Source: Sphingomonadales bacterium
GTDB lineage: Bacteria; Pseudomonadota; Alphaproteobacteria; Sphingomonadales; Sphingomonadaceae
Assembly (NCBI GenBank): GCA_004292705.1
Contig: RDXA01000391.1
Location: 1-15,914 of the forward strand
Length of the DNA stretch: 15,914 bases
Direction of reading: 5' to 3'
Each line of letters starts with the position of its first letter. Position 1 is the stretch's first letter. Shown in pieces: positions 7,991 to 13,607 of the stretch. The notes below the pieces were generated by a model. That model had not been told where the DNA came from and did not search any database. It was given only the letters and a program-made list of their open reading frames with translations. Made by a program: the position numbers and the translations under genes.

Positions 7991-8007
7991 ATGGAAGCAA
8001 ACGACAC

Positions 8008-8616
8008 ATGAATGACAACGGCAAGCCGCGCGATGATGCGGCTGAGAAGGAATTGAAGGGCGTGCCCGAGGAATTTCTGGAAGGTGATGACTTCCCGGAA
8101 GGCAAGGATTTCGACGAGGGCGTCGATCATGATGCCATCGCCATGTCATCGGAAATTGCAGGGCTGCGGGCTGAACTTGGTGCGATCAAGCAGGAGGTGC
8201 TCTACGCTCAGGCCGAAACGCAGAACGTGCGTCGCCGTCTGGAGCGCGAAAAGGACGAGGCCCGCGCCTATGCCGCGACCGGTTTTGCCCGCGATGTTCT
8301 GAGCGTGGCCGACAACCTCGCCCGCGCTGTGCAGGCAATCCCCGAAGCCCTGCGCGCTGACGAAAGCATGAAAGGGCTGGTGGTGGGCCTCGAAGCCACC
8401 CAACGCGAGCTGGAGAAGGCGTTCGCCAGCCACGGCATCACCCGCATCGCTGCGGTGGGGCTGCCGCTTGATCCGAACCAGCATCAGGCGATGCTGGAAG
8501 TGCCGACGAACGATCACGAACCGGGCACGGTGGTTTCCGAAATGCAGGCCGGGTGGATGATCAAGGATCGCCTGCTGCGCGCGGCGATGGTGGCGGTGGC
8601 CAAAGCGCCGGATTAA
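8008..8616 (+). CDS. grpE: Nucleotide exchange factor GrpE
   Basis: GrpE dimers release ADP from DnaK and so drive the Hsp70 cycle. The 202-residue product has an acidic, low-complexity N-terminus (about 1-45), then a long coiled-coil helix (EIAGLRAELGAIKQEVLYAQ onward). ETQNVRRRLEREKDEA and GFARDVLSVADNLARA precede the C-terminal beta domain with NQHQAMLEVP, GTVVSEMQAGWMIKDRLLRAAMVAV. ATG 8008 was chosen over a TTG at 7987 that overlaps the hrcA stop, because GGAAG at 7993-7997 lies 10 bases before 8008. The stop shares bases with the stop of the convergent gene. Its partner DnaK, encoded 1.2 kb downstream, is frame-disrupted in this sequence. Confidence 0.95.
   Translation: MNDNGKPRDDAAEKELKGVPEEFLEGDDFPEGKDFDEGVDHDAIAMSSEIAGLRAELGAIKQEVLYAQAETQNVRRRLEREKDEARAYAATGFARDVLSVADNLARAVQAIPEALRADESMKGLVVGLEATQRELEKAFASHGITRIAAVGLPLDPNQHQAMLEVPTNDHEPGTVVSEMQAGWMIKDRLLRAAMVAVAKAPD
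8074..8127 (+). repeat. Three tandem imperfect 18-bp repeats in the grpE N-terminus
   Basis: Residues 23-40 of GrpE read FLEGDD, FPEGKD, FDEGVD: three tandem hexapeptides of pattern F-x-E-G-x-D. The DNA has TTY-NNN-GAR-GGY-NNN-GAY in each unit, but the copies have diverged in codon use. It lies in the disordered acidic region before the coiled coil. Confidence 0.6.
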
Positions 8617-9029
8617 GCCGGGTTGAAGTTCAGGATCGTGGTGTAAGCAGACGCCGGGGGCGCCCCGGCCACCGTCGCGCCGCGTCTCAGCAGGAAGGCG
8701 TGGCGCACGATCTCGGCCTGCTGCTCAATCCCGTATTGCTCCAGCATCCAGCCCGGTTTGAGTGCATAGTCATAACGGCACCACGGATGGCGGCGCAGGA
8801 CCAGATACCAGCGCCCGCGCTTCTGTGCCTGCCACACATGCACCATCTCGTGGACAAAGTGTGCCTGCTGCTCCAGCGGAGCCAAGGCGAAATCGTCGCA
8901 GTAATGTTCGGCGCGAGGATGGAAATGGAGATGCCCCATCGGGGCCATTGTCACGCCGCGCGGGTGGAGAGGGAAGAACTTCCGGCGCTTCACACGCACA
9001 CTTGCATAGTCGATTGCATCGCCGAACAT
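8613..9029 (-). CDS. Small HExxH zincin-like protein ('vgr related' type), start uncertain
   Basis: A 138-residue protein as counted from ATG 9029. It carries HEMVH at residues 60-64, a HExxH zinc-binding motif, followed by WQAQKRGRWY. A later YGIEQQAEIV segment (99-108) has glutamates that could supply the third ligand. From memory it matches a small family annotated 'vgr related protein' in Sphingomonadales genomes, whose function is unknown. The HEMVHVWQ pattern also recalls DUF4157-type metalloprotease-like domains. Codons upstream in the same frame (GLTEGEIALART) look like genuine family sequence, so ATG 9029 is probably internal. No ATG, GTG or TTG precedes it in frame (see the entry at 9030-9087). 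It follows a lipoprotein gene on the same strand and converges on grpE with overlapping stops. Confidence 0.75.
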   Translation of the reverse strand: MFGDAIDYASVRVKRRKFFPLHPRGVTMAPMGHLHFHPRAEHYCDDFALAPLEQQAHFVHEMVHVWQAQKRGRWYLVLRRHPWCRYDYALKPGWMLEQYGIEQQAEIVRHAFLLRRGATVAGAPPASAYTTILNFNPA

Positions 9030-9087
9030 CGTACGGGCGAGAGCAATTTCCCCCTCGGTGAGCCCCCGTGCGCCGCCGACCGGGCAT
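9030..9087 (-). other. Probable true N-terminus of the HExxH gene, out of frame by one base
   Basis: Reading the minus strand upstream of ATG 9029 in frame gives GLTEGEIALART, which fits the protein family, but continues without a usual start codon. An ATG at 9085-9087 is one base out of frame. The run of five C at 9063-9067 (GGGGG in the gene) lies between them. With four G the frame would read MPGRRRTGLTEGEIALARTM continuously. This suggests a homopolymer error, a real frameshift, or use of a non-standard start such as CTG at 9144-9146. Confidence 0.5.
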
Positions 9088-9142
9088 GGCGGTGCAGGGG
9101 CCGATACGACCTCCGCACCGCTCGAACCCGACAGCGCGGTGG

Positions 9143-9634
9143 TCAGCGTTCGTCCCCGGCCGCGCGCACCGGCGCATCGACGGTAACCGTCGTATCGTCG
9201 GAGAGCGTGAGCGTGACCTTCGCCGTCCCGCCGACCTTCAGGACGTCGGACGGTTCCATCGCCATCACATGGAGGCCGCCCGGCGCAAAGCTCACAGGTG
9301 TCCCTTCGGCCAGTTCGACTGGGTCCGCCATGGTCATTTCCATTGTGCCCGCGCTTTCGACGTAATCATGGATCATAGTCATGCCCGCGCCTTCGACAGT
9401 GACCGCTTCGAGGGTCACGCCCGGCTGTCCGGCGAAGGTCAGGTCGAAATAGACAGCCGCAGGATTGCCCGAGACCGGCGGAAGGACAACCCGGGCATTG
9501 CTGACCGAGAGGCCAGCGGCAGCAGCGGGTTCAGTCTCCGGTGCGGGCGCCTGTGCTTCTGGCGCACAGCCCGCAACTCCCGGGAGCGAGGCGGCAACAA
9601 AAACCGCCAGCGCGGCGTTAAGGATCGATGGCAC
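9143..9634 (-). CDS. PCu(A)C family copper chaperone lipoprotein
   Basis: A periplasmic Cu(I)-binding protein of the PCu(A)C (DUF461) family. Members deliver copper to the CuA site of cytochrome c oxidase, often together with Sco. The 163-residue product starts with a lipoprotein signal peptide ending in the lipobox VAGC, with C23 as the lipidation site, then a Pro/Ala/Glu-rich linker. The family metal motif H-x10-M-x21-H-x-M is exact: H89, M100, H122, M124. The frame is open up to 9703, but GTG 9632-9634 was chosen because AAGGAG (complement of 9643-9648) lies 8 bases upstream and the signal peptide begins there. No Sco or oxidase gene is nearby. The HExxH gene follows, so the two may be co-transcribed. 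Confidence 0.9.
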   Translation of the reverse strand: MPSILNAALAVFVAASLPGVAGCAPEAQAPAPETEPAAAAGLSVSNARVVLPPVSGNPAAVYFDLTFAGQPGVTLEAVTVEGAGMTMIHDYVESAGTMEMTMADPVELAEGTPVSFAPGGLHVMAMEPSDVLKVGGTAKVTLTLSDDTTVTVDAPVRAAGDER

Positions 9635-9662
9635 GTGGTGGTCTCCTTGTGGAATGGGCGCA

Positions 9663-9691
9663 AATCTAGGGTGCCCGCTCTCTTGTGCCAA
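9663..9691 (-). promoter_or_regulatory. Candidate sigma70-type promoter for the PCu(A)C lipoprotein gene
   Basis: On the minus strand TTGGCA (complement of 9686-9691) and TAGATT (complement of 9663-9668) are spaced by 17 bases. This is a good housekeeping-type match ending about 30 bases before the GTG start. Its -35 hexamer directly abuts the -35 element of the divergent dnaK promoter. Confidence 0.55.
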
Positions 9692-9709
9692 GCGAAACCA
9701 CACCTATAT
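9682..9709 (+). promoter_or_regulatory. Candidate heat-shock (RpoH/sigma32) promoter for dnaK-dnaJ
   Basis: CTTG at 9682-9685 is followed after 17 bases by CCTAT at 9703-9707 within CCTATAT. This matches the alphaproteobacterial RpoH pattern CTTG-N17-CYTAT. It would start transcription near 9716, giving an 85-90 base leader before the dnaK ATG. No CIRCE element is visible in 9635-9802, so RpoH rather than HrcA probably controls this transcript. Confidence 0.6.
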
Positions 9710-9802
9710 CGCGCTCACAAACGAGCCGCCAAGGAGCTTTGCCGATAACCGGGAAGCCGACGGCAGCGGTGTCCAACAATTGTCCTTATGGATGGGAAAA
9801 CA

Positions 9803-11688
9803 ATGGGTAAAGTAATCGGTATCGACCTCGGCACCACCAACTCCTGCGTTGCTGTCATGGATGGCGGCAAGCCCAAGGTTATCGAGAATTCGGAAGGCGC
9901 GCGCACCACGCCTTCGATTGTCGCCTTCACCAAGGATGGCCAGCGCCTGATCGGCCAGCCCGCCAAGCGGCAGGCAGTGACCAACCCCGACAACACGCTG
10001 TTCGCGATCAAGCGCCTGATCGGTCGCCGGTTCGACGACCCAATGACCAAGAAGGACATGGAGCTCGTTCCCTACAAGATCACCAAGGGCAAGAATGGCG
10101 ACGCCTGGGTCAATGCGGGCGGCGAAGATTACAGCCCGTCGCAGGTTTCGGCCTTCATCCTCCAGAAGATGAAGGAAACCGCCGAGAGCTATCTTGGCGA
10201 GACCGTGACGCAGGCCGTGATCACCGTGCCCGCCTACTTCAACGACGCCCAGCGTCAGGCGACCAAGGATGCCGGCCAGATCGCCGGGCTTGAAGTGCTG
10301 CGCATCATCAACGAGCCGACAGCAGCTGCGCTCGCCTATGGCATGGACAAAGATGATGGCAAGACCATCGCCGTCTATGACCTTGGCGGCGGCACCTTTG
10401 ACGTCTCGATCCTCGAAATCGGGGACGGTGTGTTCGAGGTGAAGTCGACCAATGGGGACACTTTCCTCGGCGGTGAAGACTTCGACAATGCGATTGTCGA
10501 GTTCCTGGCCGACTCCTTCAAGAAGAAGGAGAACATGGATCTCAAGACCGACAAGCTCGCGCTTCAGCGTCTGAAGGAAGCGGCGGAAAAGGCCAAGATC
10601 GAGCTGTCGAGCGCCGCGACCACCGAAATCAATCTGCCCTTCATCACCGCGCGCATGGAAGGTGGCAGCACCACCCCGCTGCACCTGGTGGAAACGATCA
10701 CCCGCGCCGACCTCGAAAAGATGGTCGACGGGCTGATCCAGCGCACGCTCGATCCATGCAAGAAGGCACTGGCCGATGCGGGCATCTCCAAGGATCAGGT
10801 TGACGAGGTTATCCTCGTCGGCGGCATGACGCGCATGCCCCGCGTGCGCGAAGTGGTGGAGCAGTTCTTCGGCGCCAAGCCCCACACCGGCGTCAACCCC
10901 GATGAAGTCGTCGCCATGGGCGCAGCCATTCAGGCCGGCGTGCTGCAAGGCGACGTCAAGGACGTGCTGCTGCTCGACGTGACCCCGCTCTCGCTGGGCA
11001 TCGAGACGCTGGGCGGCGTGTTTACCCGCATGATCGACCGCAACACCACCATCCCGACCAAGAAGACCCAGACCTACTCGACCGCCGAGGACAACCAGAA
11101 CGCGGTGACGATCAAGGTCTATCAGGGCGAGCGCGAGATGGCGGCGGACAACAAGCTGCTCGGCAATTTCGACCTGATCGGCATTCCACCCGCGATATCG
11201 ACGCCAACGGCATTGTGTCCGTGGCGGCAAAGGACAAGGGCACCGGCAAGGAGCAGACGATCAAGATCCAGGCCTCGGGCGGTCTCAGCGACGCTGACAT
11301 CGACCAGATGGTGAAGGACGCCGAAAAGTTCGCCGAAGAGGACAAGAAGCGCCGCGCGGCCGCGGAAGCGCGGAACCAGGCCGACAGCCTTGTCCACGCG
11401 ACCGAAAAGCAGCTCGAGGAACATGGCGCCAAGATTGACGCCGCGACCAAGACCGAGGTCGAGGAAGCCATCGCGGCGGTCAAGACCGCGCTCGAAGGCG
11501 GCGATGCCGATGACATCAACGCCAAGGCGCAGGCGCTCACCCAGTCGGCGATGAAGATGGGCCAGCAGATCTACGAAGCCCAGCAGGCCGCCGGCCCCGA
11601 GGGCGAAGCAGCTGCGGCTGATGCGGCACCGGCCGAAGACGTCGTCGACGCCGAGTTCTCCGAGGTCGACGAAGACAAGAAGGGCTAA
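9803..11688 (+). pseudogene. dnaK: Chaperone DnaK (Hsp70), frameshifted by an apparent 34-nt deletion
   Basis: DnaK is the ATP-driven Hsp70 chaperone working with DnaJ and GrpE. Residues 1-463 are normal: IDLGTTNSC at 7-15, DLGGGTFD at 193-200, GGMTRMP at 340-346, linker DVLLLD at 387-392, then the beta substrate-binding domain. After IPPA (464) the frame changes. The conserved continuation (family consensus about PRGVPQIEVTF) is absent, and DIDANGIVSVAAKDKG resumes in another frame from 11194. It runs to the acidic C-terminus DVVDAEFSEVDEDKKG. As written, translation gives 503 residues with 39 aberrant ones, ending at 11314. Adding 34 nt makes 1920 nt, a 639-residue protein of ordinary DnaK length. 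ATG 9803 was preferred over ATG 9788 because family sequence starts at MGKVIGIDLG. A real lesion and an assembly error are both possible. Confidence 0.9.
11186..11200 (+). other. dnaK deletion junction
   Basis: The codons CCA CCC GCG (11186-11194) belong to the upstream frame, and GAT ATC (from 11194) to the downstream frame, with base 11194 usable by both. Comparison with the conserved Hsp70 segment predicts 11 missing residues plus one base, so 34 nt. The shared CG at the junction allows 1-2 bp of microhomology between the ends. The missing bases themselves cannot be seen. Confidence 0.75.
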
Positions 11689-11708
11689 GGCCCCGATGCA
11701 ACCCATGG

Positions 11709-11752
11709 CCCCGCTGCGGTGACCGGATCATTTATCCGGTGCGGCAGCGGGG
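11709..11752 (+). other. Strong intergenic hairpin between dnaK and dnaJ
   Basis: CCCCGCTGC (11709-11717) pairs perfectly with GCAGCGGGG (11744-11752). Inside, ACCGGAT (11722-11728) pairs with ATCCGGT (11734-11740) around the loop CATTT, leaving a small internal loop. No T-run follows, so it is more likely a partial terminator or an mRNA 3'-stabilising processing structure that sets dnaK above dnaJ, as is common for this operon. That role is inferred. Confidence 0.65.
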
Positions 11753-11778
11753 AGTGGTGACGGGGATTAGGTCAGACG

Positions 11779-12939
11779 ATGTCCAGCGCCCAGCTCGATT
11801 ACTACGCCACCCTTGAATGCGCCCGCGATGCCGACGGCGCGACGCTCAAGAGCGCCTATCGCAAACTCGCCATGAAGTATCATCCGGACCGCAATCCGGG
11901 CGATGCCTCGTGCGAGGCCAAGTTCAAGGCGATCAACGAGGCCTATGACTGCCTCAAGGACCCGCAGAAGCGCGCGGCCTATGATCGCTACGGCCACGAG
12001 GCCTTCACGCAAGGCATGAACGGTGGCGGCGGGGGCGGCCCGTTCGGCGGCGGTTTTGGCGGCGGCGGGCGCGGGGACTTTGCCGATATCGGCGACATAT
12101 TCGAGACCATCTTCGGCAGCGCCTTCGGCGGAGGGGGCGGCGCCCAGCGCGCCCAGAACCGGCGCGGCGCGGACCTGCGCTACGACATGCAGGTCACCCT
12201 TGAAGAGGCGTTCCACGGCAAGTCGACCGAAATCGAGATCGAGGTCTCGCAATCCTGCGATACCTGTGACGGGACCGGCGCGACCCCGGGCACCTCGGAG
12301 CGCCAGTGCAACCTGTGCAACGGCATGGGCAGCGTGCGTGCCAAGCAGGGCCTGTTCGTGATCGAGCGGCCGTGCCCGACCTGCAACGGTCGCGGCTCGG
12401 TGATCGAGAACCCCTGCCGCTCCTGTCGGGGCGAAGGGCGGGTCGACAAGGCGCAGACCTTGAAGGTCGATATCCCCGCAGGCGTCGATACCGGCACCCG
12501 TATCCGGCTGCAAGGCAAGGGCGAGGCAGGCCAGCGCGGCGCGCCGCCGGGTGATCTCTACATCTTCCTTCACGTCAAACCGCACCGGGTGTTCGAACGC
12601 GAAGGCACCACGCTCGCCACCCGCGTGCCGGTCAGCTTCACCACGGCGGCGCTGGGTGGCTGTGTCGAGATTCCCGATCTTGACGGTTCCACCAACCGGC
12701 TCGACATTCCTGCGGGGATCCAGTCAGGCAAGCAGTTGCGCATTCGCGGCGCCGGGATGCCGGTGCTACAGGGGCGCGGGCGCGGCGATCTGGTGGCGGA
12801 GATCGTGGTGGAAACCCCGACCAGGCTCTCGCGCCGCCAAAAGGAACTGCTCGAGGAATTCAAGGCCACCGAGACCGGCGACGAGTGCCCGGAAAGCCGT
12901 GGCTTCTTCGACAAGCTGAAAGACGTGTTCGGGAGTTGA
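11779..12939 (+). CDS. dnaJ: Co-chaperone DnaJ (Hsp40, type I)
   Basis: DnaJ delivers unfolded proteins to DnaK and stimulates its ATPase. The 386-residue product is a complete type I Hsp40. The J domain (about 1-72) has the HPD motif at 35-37, and a Gly/Phe-rich region spans 82-121. The zinc-binding domain has four CxxCxGxG repeats: C160/C163, C177/C180, C199/C202 and C213/C216. The C-terminal substrate-binding domains include VDIPAGVDTGTRIRLQGKGEAG and the conserved PGDLYIFLHVKPH. The ATG has only a weak ribosome-binding site. It lies 90 bases after dnaK, with the hairpin at 11709-11752 between them, and presumably shares the dnaK promoter. It is intact although dnaK is broken. Confidence 0.97.
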   Translation: MSSAQLDYYATLECARDADGATLKSAYRKLAMKYHPDRNPGDASCEAKFKAINEAYDCLKDPQKRAAYDRYGHEAFTQGMNGGGGGGPFGGGFGGGGRGDFADIGDIFETIFGSAFGGGGGAQRAQNRRGADLRYDMQVTLEEAFHGKSTEIEIEVSQSCDTCDGTGATPGTSERQCNLCNGMGSVRAKQGLFVIERPCPTCNGRGSVIENPCRSCRGEGRVDKAQTLKVDIPAGVDTGTRIRLQGKGEAGQRGAPPGDLYIFLHVKPHRVFEREGTTLATRVPVSFTTAALGGCVEIPDLDGSTNRLDIPAGIQSGKQLRIRGAGMPVLQGRGRGDLVAEIVVETPTRLSRRQKELLEEFKATETGDECPESRGFFDKLKDVFGS

Positions 12940-12983
12940 TGAGGGCCATTTGCCCGGCGCGCGCCTTGGACTAAAACGGCCCG

Positions 12984-13607
12984 ATGCTGCCATCACTTCT
13001 GATCATCGATGACTTTCTGACCGACCCTTGGGCGGCGCGGCGCGCGGCGTTGGCGTTGGCTTATGATGCGGCGCAGCAGCACGGCAATTTCCCCGGCCTC
13101 AACTCATCCACGCCGCTCGATACCGCACCGATCGACGCGGCGGTTTCGCGGTTGCTCGGCCTAAGGCTCGGCGCAGCGCCCGGCACCCAGCACGGACACT
13201 GTCGGCTGACCCTGAAGGGGGCAACGGGCAAAAGCGGGGTGCATATCGATCCCGCCGCTTACTCTGGCATCCTCTATCTCTCGCGTCCCGAGGATTGTGC
13301 CAAGCCTCAGGCGGGCGGCACGGATTTCTTTCGCCACCGCCGGACCGGGCTCGAAGCCGTGCCGCAGGACCCGGCACGGATCGCCGCCTCGGGCTATCCC
13401 GATATCAACGCGCTCATCGAGGATGTGGTGAACCGCGATACCTGCCTTCCAACGAAATGGGAGCGCACCTTGCGCGTGCCCGCGCGCTTCAATCGCCTGC
13501 TGCTGTTCTCGCCCTGGCAGTTCCACAACGCCGCGCCTGGCTTCGGCGCGACGCCCGAGGATGGGCGATTGGTGATGCTGCTGTTTTTCGGCATCATGCG
13601 GGCTTAA
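12984..13607 (+). CDS. DUF6445-like, putative 2-oxoglutarate/Fe(II) oxygenase-fold protein
   Basis: A 207-residue soluble protein resembling DUF6445 proteins, which look like 2OG-Fe(II) dioxygenases and are often found near tryptophan halogenase-like genes. Visible features: HIDPAAYSGILYLS with H87 and D89 as a possible HxD iron ligand pair, GGTDFFRHRRTG at 111-122, SPWQFHNAAPGFG at 176-188 with H181 as the candidate distal ligand, and R195 placed as a possible 2OG-binding arginine. The full HxD...H...R set supports the fold, but the substrate is unknown. The start is ATG 12984 with no strong ribosome-binding site. It follows dnaJ by 44 bases and may be read from the same transcript. Its stop overlaps that of the convergent patatin gene by three bases. 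Confidence 0.72.
   Translation: MLPSLLIIDDFLTDPWAARRAALALAYDAAQQHGNFPGLNSSTPLDTAPIDAAVSRLLGLRLGAAPGTQHGHCRLTLKGATGKSGVHIDPAAYSGILYLSRPEDCAKPQAGGTDFFRHRRTGLEAVPQDPARIAASGYPDINALIEDVVNRDTCLPTKWERTLRVPARFNRLLLFSPWQFHNAAPGFGATPEDGRLVMLLFFGIMRA

Noticed and set aside
9776..9783. ACAATTGT palindrome in the dnaK leader as an operator
   Set aside because: It is eight bases only, with no known regulator and no second copy, so chance is likely.
9704..11230. A 508-codon open frame antisense to dnaK
   Set aside because: Long antisense frames opposite Hsp70 genes are a well-known effect of biased codon use in high-GC dnaK. It has no recognisable domain, and the plus-strand protein is unmistakable.
11215..11688. 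A separate small gene starting at GTG 11215
   Set aside because: Its product is the C-terminal part of DnaK, and family similarity begins upstream of the GTG (DIDANGI). It is the second half of a frameshifted gene.
12943..12965. GGGC/GCCC mini-stem and the GGCGCGCGCC palindrome after dnaJ as a terminator
   Set aside because: The stem is only 4 bp, the palindrome has no loop and no T-run follows. It is likely chance in GC-rich DNA.
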